Source: Lachnospiraceae bacterium
GTDB taxonomy: Bacteria; Bacillota; Clostridia; Lachnospirales; Lachnospiraceae
NCBI GenBank assembly: GCA_024697225.1
Contig: JAILGA010000035.1
Span: 1 to 64,000, forward strand
DNA length: 64,000 bases
Direction: 5' to 3'
Part shown: positions 56,730 through 64,000 of the stretch, piece after piece
How positions within the stretch are numbered: the stretch's first letter is position 1
Layout of the letters: the number at the start of each line of letters is the position of its first letter
Notes under the pieces: generated by a model
What the model was told of the DNA's origin: nothing
Database searches by the model: none
The model's input: only the letters and a program-made list of their open reading frames with translations
Translations under genes and position numbers: made by a program

Positions 56730-57692
56730 GTGGCAGGCACCTATGACGGACTGCTGCTTATCAATAAAGAGCCGGGTTATACCTCAAGCGATGTAGTGGC
56801 TAAGCTTCGGGGCATACTCAGGCAGAAAAAGATCGGCCACACGGGCACTCTGGACCCGGAGGCCACCGGTCTTCTCGTTATGTGTCTCGGAAGTGCGACG
56901 CGCGTCGCGGAACTTCTCACAGCTCATGAAAAAGAATATATCGCGGTAGTAAAGCTCGGCGTAACTACCGATACGCAGGATATGACCGGCAGAGTGATAT
57001 CTGAGGGTGATGCATCCTTTGTGACCCACAGTATACTGCATGATACGCTCGCCGCTTTCAAGGGCAGCTATGAGCAGATACCGCCCATGTACTCGGCGAT
57101 CAAGATTAACGGTGAACGTTTGTATAAGATGGCCAGAGAGGGAAAGACGGTGGAAAGAAAGCCGAGAACCGTCAATATCGCAGCAATTTCCATAATAGAC
57201 GATGAGCGTTTGGGAACTGAGCATGAATTCACCATGGAGGTCAGATGCTCCAAAGGAACATATATCAGGACTCTGTGCGATAATATCGGCACGCGACTCG
57301 GCTGCGGTGCGGCCATGGCTGCACTTATAAGGACCGCTGTCGGAAGCTTCAGGCTGGAGAATGCCATGCTGCTCTCCGAAGTGGAAAGGTGCAGGGATAA
57401 CGGAACCCTTGCGGAGCATATACTGCCGGTGGAGGATCTGTTCCGTGATATGGACCGTGTGGACGTGGAACGGGACTATATAAACAGGCTTTCCAACGGC
57501 AACGGCTTTGGCCCTGACAAGGTGATCCTCGATGTTCCGGGGGATGAAAACGATGTGCCGGCGGACGACGAGCGCTTCAGGGACGGAGAGACAGTGAGAG
57601 TGTACTGCGGCGGAAAGTGGTTTGGCCTGTATAAATACAGCTCTGCCCTGAAGCAGTTCAGGGTTGAGAAGTTTTTCTACGATCCGGACTGA
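56730..57692 (+). CDS. truB: tRNA pseudouridine-55 synthase
   Basis: 320 residues starting at a GTG (MAGTYDGLLLINKEPGYTS). The catalytic aspartate is in GHTGTLDPEATGLL. It modifies U55 in the T loop of tRNAs. AGGAG about 15 bases upstream and the 3-base gap after nrnA suggest coupling. The C-terminal part has a PUA-like end. Confidence 0.93.
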   Translation: MAGTYDGLLLINKEPGYTSSDVVAKLRGILRQKKIGHTGTLDPEATGLLVMCLGSATRVAELLTAHEKEYIAVVKLGVTTDTQDMTGRVISEGDASFVTHSILHDTLAAFKGSYEQIPPMYSAIKINGERLYKMAREGKTVERKPRTVNIAAISIIDDERLGTEHEFTMEVRCSKGTYIRTLCDNIGTRLGCGAAMAALIRTAVGSFRLENAMLLSEVERCRDNGTLAEHILPVEDLFRDMDRVDVERDYINRLSNGNGFGPDKVILDVPGDENDVPADDERFRDGETVRVYCGGKWFGLYKYSSALKQFRVEKFFYDPD

Positions 57693-57715
57693 TATTCCGG
57701 AAAATAAACTGTGAT

Positions 57716-58276
57716 ATGGTCATAATCGGAGATACAAGGGATTTTAAAGGGGATTGCAGTGCTGTTGCCATAGGGAAGTTTGACGGTATTCACATGGGCC
57801 ACAGAAAGCTGCTTAAGGCTCTTGTTACGTATGCCCGTGAGAACAGGATGCCGTCAGTGGTGTTCACCTTTGATCCGCTTCCCTCGCAGGCGTTCGGCGG
57901 CACGGATAAGGAGGCTCTGCTGAGTCTGCCCGAAAGACGGAGGATGTTTCAGGCGCTCGGTGTGGATGTTCTCCTTGAATTCCCTTTCAACAGGGAATCT
58001 GCGTCGATGCCGCCGGAGACATTCATAAGCGGTATCATAGTGTCCGGACTTCGCGCAAAAGCTGTTTTCTGCGGGGACGATATATCGTTCGGGGCCGGAG
58101 GCAGAGGTGATCTGACACTTCTTTTAAAACTCGCCGCCGTAAACAGCTTTGAGGTCCACGTCATAGATAAGCTCACGTCAGGCGGAAAACCGGTCAGCTC
58201 GACCCGCATAAGAAGCGCACTCGAAGAAGGGAGGACGGACGAAGCCAGAGAGATGCTCGGGCCGCCGGAGATCTGA
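57716..58276 (+). CDS. ribF: Half-length RibF: FAD synthetase domain only
   Basis: 186 residues; full RibF is about 300-310. The adenylyltransferase domain is intact: AIGKFDGIHMGHRKLL (HxGH motif), VVFTFDPLPSQAF, FCGDDISFGAGGRGD and VSSTRIRSALEEG. It stops at EMLGPPEI, exactly where the riboflavin kinase domain would begin. No kinase motif is found in other frames downstream, and the GIY-YIG gene starts at this stop (TGATG). So it probably converts FMN to FAD but cannot make FMN itself. The start ATG has little ribosome-site support. Confidence 0.85.
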   Translation: MVIIGDTRDFKGDCSAVAIGKFDGIHMGHRKLLKALVTYARENRMPSVVFTFDPLPSQAFGGTDKEALLSLPERRRMFQALGVDVLLEFPFNRESASMPPETFISGIIVSGLRAKAVFCGDDISFGAGGRGDLTLLLKLAAVNSFEVHVIDKLTSGGKPVSSTRIRSALEEGRTDEAREMLGPPEI

Positions 58277-58560
58277 TGAACGGGAGTGCGTACGTATATA
58301 TACTCAAATGTGCCGACGGTTCACTTTACACGGGCTGGACAACAGATCCCCGAAGGCGTCTCAAAGAGCATAATTCCGGGGGCAAGGGCGCAAAATATAC
58401 GAGGGGAAGAGGACCGTGTCTTATCGTGTATCTCGAGGAATTTTCCGACAGAAAGGAAGCTATGAGGCGGGAATGGGAGATAAAAAACCGGATGACAAGG
58501 GATGAAAAACTACGCCTCATAGAAAATACTTTACAAGAGCGGGGTTCTGTGGTATTGTAG
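58276..58560 (+). CDS. GIY-YIG nuclease-superfamily protein (YhbQ/UPF0213-like)
   Basis: 94 residues: YVYILKCADGSLYTGWTTDPRRRLKEHN is the GIY-YIG core (YVY...YTG, with R in RRRL), followed by the usual GAKYTR and a helix with E near REWEIKN. These small stand-alone proteins may act on DNA; roles are not settled. Its ATG overlaps the ribF stop by one base (TGATG). The rpsO promoter lies in its last codons. Confidence 0.88.
   Translation: MNGSAYVYILKCADGSLYTGWTTDPRRRLKEHNSGGKGAKYTRGRGPCLIVYLEEFSDRKEAMRREWEIKNRMTRDEKLRLIENTLQERGSVVL
58530..58558 (+). promoter_or_regulatory. Promoter of rpsO
   Basis: TTTACA (58530-58535) and TATTGT (58553-58558) with a 17-base spacer, inside the 3' end of the GIY-YIG gene. 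Predicted start near 58565. Confidence 0.5.
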
Positions 58561-58564
58561 ATAG

Positions 58565-58678
58565 GTCGCTCTGCTTTCGGACGGCAGAGACGATGAGTTT
58601 TAGTTACCCGCGCATCGGGACGGGAGACTCCGACCCGCGCGCTGCGACGGGCGAATTTCACCAATGAAAGGAGATATC
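58565..58678 (+). promoter_or_regulatory. GC-rich structured leader of rpsO
   Basis: About 114 bases with possible hairpins CTCTGC/GCAGAG, CCCG/CGGG and GGGAGACTCC, and the motif ACCCGCGC twice. S15 genes often carry a leader that S15 itself binds; the position fits, but I cannot match a named class. Confidence 0.4.
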
Positions 58679-58945
58679 ATGATCACAAAGGAGAAGAAGG
58701 CAGAAATCGTAACAAAGTTTGCACGCTCGGAGGGAGATACAGGCTCACCCGAGGTACAGGTAGCCATCCTCACGGAGAGGATCAAGGAACTCAATGCTCA
58801 CCTGCAGGTCAACCAGAAGGATCATCATTCGCGCCGCGGACTGCTCAAGATGGTCGGTCAGCGCAGAAGGCTCCTGTCCTATCTTCAGAAGAAGGATATC
58901 GAGCGCTACCGCAAGCTCATCGCGGAACTTGGCTTGAGAAAATAA
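58679..58945 (+). CDS. rpsO: 30S ribosomal protein S15
   Basis: 88 residues from the ATG behind GAAAGGAG ([35 protein letters not shown] is the S15 signature; [21 protein letters not shown] contacts 16S rRNA). An in-frame ATG at 58664 is too early for the ribosome site. Followed by pnp, the classical pair. Confidence 0.95.
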   Translation: MITKEKKAEIVTKFARSEGDTGSPEVQVAILTERIKELNAHLQVNQKDHHSRRGLLKMVGQRRRLLSYLQKKDIERYRKLIAELGLRK

Positions 58946-58983
58946 CTCGCACTTGGCGAGGTATCTTACGAGCCTAGTGCGAG
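58946..58983 (+). terminator. Hairpin after rpsO
   Basis: CTCGCACT-T-GGC pairs with GCC-T-AGTGCGAG around a 14-base loop. A competing smaller hairpin CTCGC-ACTTG-GCGAG uses the same 5' arm. No T run follows, so it may be a processing site rather than a terminator. Confidence 0.45.
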
Positions 58984-58990
58984 TATTGTT

Positions 58991-59107
58991 CCATCGAAAC
59001 GAAGTGAGATGGAACTACCTTGTAAAAAGCAAGGAACTTCCTTGTTAAGGCAGGATGGCCAATTGAAGGTATGACCATCGAAACGAAGTGAGATGGAACT
59101 ACCTTGT
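58991..59107. repeat. Two identical 33-base repeats with hairpin cores between rpsO and pnp
   Basis: The same 33 bases occur at 58991-59023 and 59075-59107; each contains the stem CCATC/GATGG and ends AACTACCTTGT. Between them, CAAGGAACTTCCTTG (59030-59044) is a palindrome whose half-sites can pair with the repeat ends. After the second copy a purine-rich GAAGAAG tract runs to the pnp ribosome site. Confidence 0.7.
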
Positions 59108-59155
59108 TTAGAAGAAGCAGAAGAAGAAGAAAAAGAAGGGTTAAGGTAAGGAAAA

Positions 59156-61246
59156 ATGGAAAAAGTATTTACAATGGAGCTGGCAGGAAGGACGCTTAGC
59201 GTAACAACAGGTAAAGTCGGAAAACAGGCAAACGGATGCGCCTTCATGCAGTACGGCGACACGACAGTCTTGTGTACTGCGACAGCTTCTGACAAGCCCC
59301 GGGACGGCATTGATTTCTTCCCGCTCTCAGTGGAGTATGAGGAGAAGTTCTATGCGGCCGGCAAGTTCCCCGGCGGCTTTAACAAGAGAGAGGGCAAGCC
59401 TTCGGAGAATGCGATCCTCACGAGCAGAGTCATAGACAGGCCGATGAGACCGCTGTTCCCCAAGGACTACCGCAATGATGTGACAATAGATGACCTGGTC
59501 ATGTCGGTCGATCCCGAGTGCCGTCCGGAGCTTGTTGCAATGATCGGATCATCCATAGCGGTGTCCATCTCGGACATTCCCTTTGCGGGTCCCTGCGCCA
59601 TGACACAGGTCGGCATGATCGGAGGAGAACTGATCATCAATCCCAATCAGGAGCAGTGGAACAAGGGCAGTATGAGGCTTACGGTGGCATCTGTCGGCGA
59701 GAAGGTTATCATGATCGAGGCAGGCTGCAACGAGATCCCCGAGGACACGATGATCGAGGCTATATATAAGGCACATGCCGTGAACCTTGAGATCATTAAG
59801 TTCATCAACGGAATCGTCGCAGAAGTCGGCAAGCCCAAGCACAGTTATACAAGCTGCGCGGTCCCCGAGGAGCTTTTCGCGGCGATGAAGGAGACCGTTC
59901 CTCCGGAGGAGATGGAAAAGGCTGTCTTTACCGATGAGAAACAGGTCAGAGAAGAGAACATCAGACAGATCACAGAGAAACTCGAGGAGAAGTTTGCGGA
60001 TAACGAGGAGTGGCTTGCTATCCTCGGTGAGGCGATCTATCAGTATGAAAAGAAGACCGTGCGCAAGATGATCCTCAAGGATAGAAAGCGTCCCGACGGC
60101 AGAGATATCACACAGATCAGACCTCTTTCAGCCGAGATCGATCTGATCCCCCGCGTGCACGGCAGCGCCATGTTCACCAGAGGTCAGACACAGATCTGTG
60201 ATGTCACGACTCTTGCACCTCTCTCCGAGATGCAGAAGGTCGACGGACTTGATAATTTCGCACCCAACAAGAGATATGTTCATCAGTACAATTTCCCGTC
60301 CTATTCGGTCGGTGAGACAAGGGTGTCAAGAGGACCCGGCAGACGTGAGATCGGACACGGAGCTCTCGCTGAGAGAGCACTGATTCCGGTACTTCCGTCC
60401 GAGGAGGAATTCCCTTATTCTATCCGCTGCGTATCCGAGACTTTTGAGTCAAACGGCTCCACGTCCATGGCTTCAACCTGTGCAAGCTGCATGAGCCTTA
60501 TGTCGGCAGGCGTTCCCATCAAGAAGATGGTCGCGGGCATAAGCTGCGGCCTGGTGACGGGCGAAACGGACGACGATTTTGTGGTTCTCACCGATATTCA
60601 GGGACTTGAGGATTTCTTCGGGGACATGGATTTCAAGGTCACCGGAACAAAGGACGGCATAACCGCCATTCAGATGCATATCAAGATCCATGGTCTGACA
60701 GAGCCCATCGTGAGACAGGCCATCAAGCAGTGCCGCGAAGCCAGATTCTTCATCATGGATGAGTGCATGTCCAAGGCTATAGCTGAGCCCAGAAAGCAGG
60801 TCAGCAAATATGCGCCCAAGATCGTTCAGATCCAGATCGATCCCGAGAAGATCGGCGATGTTGTCGGACAGCGCGGTAAGACGATCAACGAGATCATCGA
60901 CCGCACAGGCACGAAGATTGATATCGATGATAACGGTCATGTATCTGTCTGCGGCGAGGATATCGACGGTATCCAGAAGGCCATCGACATGATCAATATC
61001 ATAGTCATGGAGTTTGAGAAGGGTCAGATCTTCAAGGGCAAGGTGGTATCCATCAAGGAGTTCGGCGCGTTCATAGAATTCGCACCGGGCAAGGAGGGAA
61101 TGGTCCACATCTCCAAGATCGCAAACCGCAGGATCGACCGTGTTGAGGATGTATTGAACCTCGGCGATGAGGTGACTGTGGTCTGCCTCGGCAAGGACCG
61201 CATGGGCCGCATCAGCTTCTCGATGAAGGATGTAGCTCAGCACTGA
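59156..61246 (+). CDS. pnp: Polyribonucleotide nucleotidyltransferase (PNPase)
   Basis: 696 residues. A 3'-to-5' phosphorolytic exoribonuclease. Two RNase PH domains (GRTLSVTTGKVGKQANG...; GSAMFTRGQTQICDVTTL), a helical linker, a KH domain (IDPEKIGDVVGQRGKTINEI) and an S1 domain (GKVVSIKEFGAFIEFAPGKEGMVHISKI) are all present. The short tail ends DVAQH. Confidence 0.96.
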   Translation: MEKVFTMELAGRTLSVTTGKVGKQANGCAFMQYGDTTVLCTATASDKPRDGIDFFPLSVEYEEKFYAAGKFPGGFNKREGKPSENAILTSRVIDRPMRPLFPKDYRNDVTIDDLVMSVDPECRPELVAMIGSSIAVSISDIPFAGPCAMTQVGMIGGELIINPNQEQWNKGSMRLTVASVGEKVIMIEAGCNEIPEDTMIEAIYKAHAVNLEIIKFINGIVAEVGKPKHSYTSCAVPEELFAAMKETVPPEEMEKAVFTDEKQVREENIRQITEKLEEKFADNEEWLAILGEAIYQYEKKTVRKMILKDRKRPDGRDITQIRPLSAEIDLIPRVHGSAMFTRGQTQICDVTTLAPLSEMQKVDGLDNFAPNKRYVHQYNFPSYSVGETRVSRGPGRREIGHGALAERALIPVLPSEEEFPYSIRCVSETFESNGSTSMASTCASCMSLMSAGVPIKKMVAGISCGLVTGETDDDFVVLTDIQGLEDFFGDMDFKVTGTKDGITAIQMHIKIHGLTEPIVRQAIKQCREARFFIMDECMSKAIAEPRKQVSKYAPKIVQIQIDPEKIGDVVGQRGKTINEIIDRTGTKIDIDDNGHVSVCGEDIDGIQKAIDMINIIVMEFEKGQIFKGKVVSIKEFGAFIEFAPGKEGMVHISKIANRRIDRVEDVLNLGDEVTVVCLGKDRMGRISFSMKDVAQH

Positions 61247-61267
61247 CAAAACAATCTGTATCAGGGA

Positions 61268-61304
61268 CGGGTCAGGGGCGCAATATCGCCTTCTGACCCG
61301 TTTT
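61268..61304 (+). terminator. Rho-independent terminator after pnp
   Basis: CGGGTCAG..GGCG and CGCC..CTGACCCG form a stem with a small internal mismatch, followed directly by TTTT. Confidence 0.75.
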
Positions 61305-61345
61305 CGTACAATTACCGATAACTTTTGTAAAACCCGGAGAGAAAC

Positions 61346-62941
61346 ATGAGTTCAGAACTTGAGAAAGAGATAAACAGACGCCGTACGTTTGCAATAATTT
61401 CACACCCTGATGCGGGAAAGACAACACTTACCGAGAAGTTTCTGCTCTACGGCGGCGCCATAAATACCGCCGGAAGCGTCAAGGGAAAGGCGACCGCAAA
61501 ACATGCGGTATCAGACTGGATGGAGATAGAAAAGCAGAGAGGAATATCCGTAACTTCTTCCGTGCTGCAGTTTCCATATGGTGATTATTGCGTAAATCTC
61601 CTGGATACACCGGGACACGAGGACTTTTCGGAGGATACATACAGAACCCTTATGGCTGCCGATTGCGCTGTCATGGTAATAGACGGGGCAAAGGGAGTTG
61701 AGCCGCAGACCAGAAAGCTTTTCAAAGTCTGTACCCTGAGGCACATACCCATATTCACTTTTATCAACAAGATGGACAGGGACGCACTGGACACCTTTGA
61801 ACTGCTTGAGGATATTGAGAACAATCTGGGAATAAGCACCTGTCCGGTCAACTGGCCCATAGGATCGGGAAAAGGCTTCCGCGGTATTTACGACCGCGAG
61901 GAGAAGAGCGTTGTCATCTACCAGGATACCCTTAAGGGCACCAAGGAAGGTGAGGAACTGCATATAAGCATAGATGATGAGGCAGGTCTGTCAGGTTATG
62001 TGAGCGCCGGGGAGAGGGAAAAGCTTCTTGAAGAGACGGACCTTCTTGACGGAGCAGGGGCGACCTTCGATCTTGAAGAGGTGAGGCAGGGAAAGCTCAC
62101 GCCTGTTTTCTTCGGATCGGCGCTACAGAATTTCGGAGTGGAGATATTCCTTAAGGCGTTTCTTACAATGGCAACGCCGCCAGTGGGAAGGATAGCCGGA
62201 GGCGAGACATATGACCCGGTTGAACACGGCTTTTCCGCATTTGTCTTCAAAATACAGGCCAACATGAATAAGGCGCACCGGGACAGAGTCGCTTTTGTCA
62301 GGATATGCTCCGGCAGATTCGATGCCGACCGCGAGGTAAAGCATGTGCAGAGCGGCAGAACGCTCCGGCTCTCGCAGCCGCAGCAGCTGATGGCCGATGA
62401 GCGCAAGATCTTAAAGACAGCCTATGCAGGGGATATAATGGGTGTCTTCGACCCGGGCATCTTTTCCATAGGAGATACGGTCTGTGAGCCCTCGGAAAAT
62501 GTGGTATATGAGGGTATTCCCACCTTTGCGCCGGAGCATTTTGCGAGAGTGCGTCAGGTGGACACCATGAAGCGCAAACAGTTTGTCAAAGGCATAACTC
62601 AGATAGCGCAGGAAGGTGCGATCCAGATATTCCAGGAACTGAAATCCGGGATGGAGGAGATCATCGTCGGCGTTGTGGGTGTGCTGCAGTTTGATGTGCT
62701 AAAATTCCGCCTTGAGAGCGAGTACGGGGTAGAGATCAGACTTGACATGCTGCCTTATGAGCATATACGTTGGGTTGAGGAATCACCTGTACCCGTAGAG
62801 GAACTGGTGGGGACCTCGGACATGAAGAAGGTCAAGGACATGAAGGACAGGCCGTTACTTCTGTTCATACATGAGTGGAGTGCCCAGATGACAATAGACA
62901 GAAACAAGGGGCTTTCACTGTCGGAGTTCAGGAGAGAATGA
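61346..62941 (+). CDS. prfC: Peptide chain release factor 3
   Basis: 531 residues. A translational GTPase that recycles RF1/RF2. RTFAIISHPDAGKTTLTEKFLLYGGAI is the RF3 P-loop start; DTPGHEDFSEDTYR and NKMDRD follow. Length matches E. coli RF3 (529). A standard GGAGAGAAAC precedes the ATG. Its stop overlaps the next start (ATGA). Confidence 0.94.
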   Translation: MSSELEKEINRRRTFAIISHPDAGKTTLTEKFLLYGGAINTAGSVKGKATAKHAVSDWMEIEKQRGISVTSSVLQFPYGDYCVNLLDTPGHEDFSEDTYRTLMAADCAVMVIDGAKGVEPQTRKLFKVCTLRHIPIFTFINKMDRDALDTFELLEDIENNLGISTCPVNWPIGSGKGFRGIYDREEKSVVIYQDTLKGTKEGEELHISIDDEAGLSGYVSAGEREKLLEETDLLDGAGATFDLEEVRQGKLTPVFFGSALQNFGVEIFLKAFLTMATPPVGRIAGGETYDPVEHGFSAFVFKIQANMNKAHRDRVAFVRICSGRFDADREVKHVQSGRTLRLSQPQQLMADERKILKTAYAGDIMGVFDPGIFSIGDTVCEPSENVVYEGIPTFAPEHFARVRQVDTMKRKQFVKGITQIAQEGAIQIFQELKSGMEEIIVGVVGVLQFDVLKFRLESEYGVEIRLDMLPYEHIRWVEESPVPVEELVGTSDMKKVKDMKDRPLLLFIHEWSAQMTIDRNKGLSLSEFRRE

Positions 62942-64000
62942 CAGGGCAATCCGGAAAAAGACATGTATATAAGCTGATATCCGCGGCTGTGGCCGCATTA
63001 TTTGCGCTGTCAGCGTGCAGTGCAAAGGATCTGGATGTAATCTATGATCTGAGCCAGCAGGATCAGAAGGATGAGTATTACAGTCTCATCCAGGGTGACG
63101 ATGACGGAAACGGATCGCTGGTTCTCCTCGGACCGATGTTCGAACCGCTGCCGAAGGACGATAGTACGGCAGAGGATGAGAAGCCCGAAAAGGAAGATAA
63201 AGAAGACAGGAAAGAGGAAGAAACAGAAGAAAAACAGCCGGAGCAGGCTGATCCGCCGAAGGATGAAGGGATAACCGCCTCTGATGTCGAAAAACCCCAA
63301 GAGCCGATGGAACTGGAGACGGACCAGCGATCCAGGGAGGATATCGAGAGGGAGGATCAGGAAAAAAGAAGTGCGATCGGGCTCACGGAGGACCGCATAC
63401 AGAGCATAATGTCCGAGAATACCGGCAGGTATTATTATGACCATATAGACGGCGACGGGAAGAGACTCTACGCTGAACTATATCATATCACGGTGGCGAG
63501 AGGCGAGAAGATCAAGGTTTCATCTCTTGATGAGAAGACTGTAGATACAGTTTTTCAGTATATGATGGCGGATCACCCCGAGATATTCTACGCGGACGGT
63601 TATACATACACCAGATACACAATAGGCGATGAACTGATAAAATTGGGCTTTACGGCAAGATATCTCTGCGATCCGGCAGAGGAGAAGAGACGCAGTGATG
63701 CGATAGAGAGCAAGGTGGCGGAGATAGTCGCCGGCGCTCCGGGCGGTGATGACCAGTACGCCAAAGCCAAATATGTCTACGAGCGGGTGGTCGATATGAC
63801 TGAATATGAAGTGGGATCACCTGACAACCAGAATATCTGCTCGGTATTCATCAATGGAAGATCGGTGTGTCAGGGCTATGCCAAGGCGGCGCAGCTTCTC
63901 TTAAACAGACTGGGTGTAAAGACCACTCTCGTCACGGGTACGGTTTCCGCAGGGGACAGACCGCAGGCAAGACACGCCTGGAATCTCACTAACGTCAACG
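62938..64000 (+). CDS. Transglutaminase-like lipoprotein, cut by the window end
   Basis: At least 354 residues; the frame is open to base 64000. A signal peptide ends in LFALSAC (lipobox). Residues about 75-130 are an acidic, lysine-rich linker. From about 160 the sequence fits clostridial transglutaminase-like proteins: TVFQYMMADHPEIFYADGYTYT, then GRSVCQGYAKAAQLLLNRLG with the catalytic cysteine and RHAWNLTNV with the catalytic histidine; the third residue would lie beyond the edge. These proteins act outside the cell, probably as peptidases or crosslinkers. The start overlaps the prfC stop by 3 bases (ATGA). Confidence 0.85.
   Translation, partial: MTGQSGKRHVYKLISAAVAALFALSACSAKDLDVIYDLSQQDQKDEYYSLIQGDDDGNGSLVLLGPMFEPLPKDDSTAEDEKPEKEDKEDRKEEETEEKQPEQADPPKDEGITASDVEKPQEPMELETDQRSREDIEREDQEKRSAIGLTEDRIQSIMSENTGRYYYDHIDGDGKRLYAELYHITVARGEKIKVSSLDEKTVDTVFQYMMADHPEIFYADGYTYTRYTIGDELIKLGFTARYLCDPAEEKRRSDAIESKVAEIVAGAPGGDDQYAKAKYVYERVVDMTEYEVGSPDNQNICSVFINGRSVCQGYAKAAQLLLNRLGVKTTLVTGTVSAGDRPQARHAWNLTNVN

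Noticed and set aside
58991-59107. CRISPR array
   Set aside because: Only two copies of the 33-base repeat with a single 51-base interval, the interval itself is palindromic, and no cas gene is nearby.

Overview
The window looks like chromosomal DNA of a gut- or rumen-type Lachnospiraceae (Clostridia, Firmicutes). This rests on gene content and order rather than on a database match: a clostridial rimP-nusA-ylxR-L7Ae-infB-rbfA-nrnA-truB-ribF block, an anaerobic glycerol-3-phosphate dehydrogenase cluster with a DUF1667 protein, a CBS-type Mn pyrophosphatase, YfhO-type membrane proteins and purine-rich Shine-Dalgarno sites. Almost all genes are on the plus strand. The only convincing minus-strand genes are two secreted or lipoprotein genes (4.5-9.2 kb), a toxin-antitoxin remnant (30.7-31.0 kb) and possibly a broken gene at the left edge.

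Layout: 0-4.5 kb, two large polytopic envelope proteins (YfhO and PTPS-related). 4.5-9.2 kb, minus strand, an orphan polar amino-acid-binding lipoprotein and a 1254-residue secreted protein. 9.4-14.8 kb, a complete branched-chain amino-acid ABC transporter (livJHMGF) from a clear sigma-A promoter, ending in a CBS-ACT protein. 14.8-21 kb, tRNA-Leu(CAA), argH, asd, a DUF234-type protein whose ATPase and nuclease motifs both look lost, and topB. 21-30 kb, a calcium-loop protein, then a zinc-ribbon membrane protein and a 67-residue membrane peptide directly before the F-type ATP synthase genes. 30-33 kb, a small lipoprotein, the RelB/DinJ antitoxin with a truncated toxin, and CBS-pyrophosphatase. 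33-40 kb, metH, ilvBN and a Suv3-like RNA helicase. 40-44.7 kb, yicC-gmk-rpoZ-rimO-pgsA and an extremely acidic lipoprotein. 44.7-49.9 kb, a GlpA/GlpB-like/DUF1667 oxidoreductase cluster followed by a HAD phosphatase, an HD protein and a CmpB-type membrane protein. 49.9-62.9 kb, translation and RNA genes: rimP to truB, a half-length ribF, a GIY-YIG protein, rpsO, pnp and prfC. The window ends inside a transglutaminase-like lipoprotein.

The most unusual item is the ATP synthase. There is no separate delta (atpH) gene. Instead, a segment resembling only the C-terminal, stalk-binding part of delta is fused in frame to the N-terminus of the alpha subunit, behind its own strong ribosome site. Other points of interest are the doubly degenerate DUF234 ATPase, the antitoxin that keeps only the first codons of its toxin, the RibF lacking its kinase domain, the Suv3-type helicase with a zinc-knuckle tail, and several structured intergenic regions (after atpC, between rpsO and pnp, before the calcium-loop protein and before rimP). 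I saw no CRISPR array, prophage, transposase or integrase. Function calls come from motifs and remembered family features; no searches were run.
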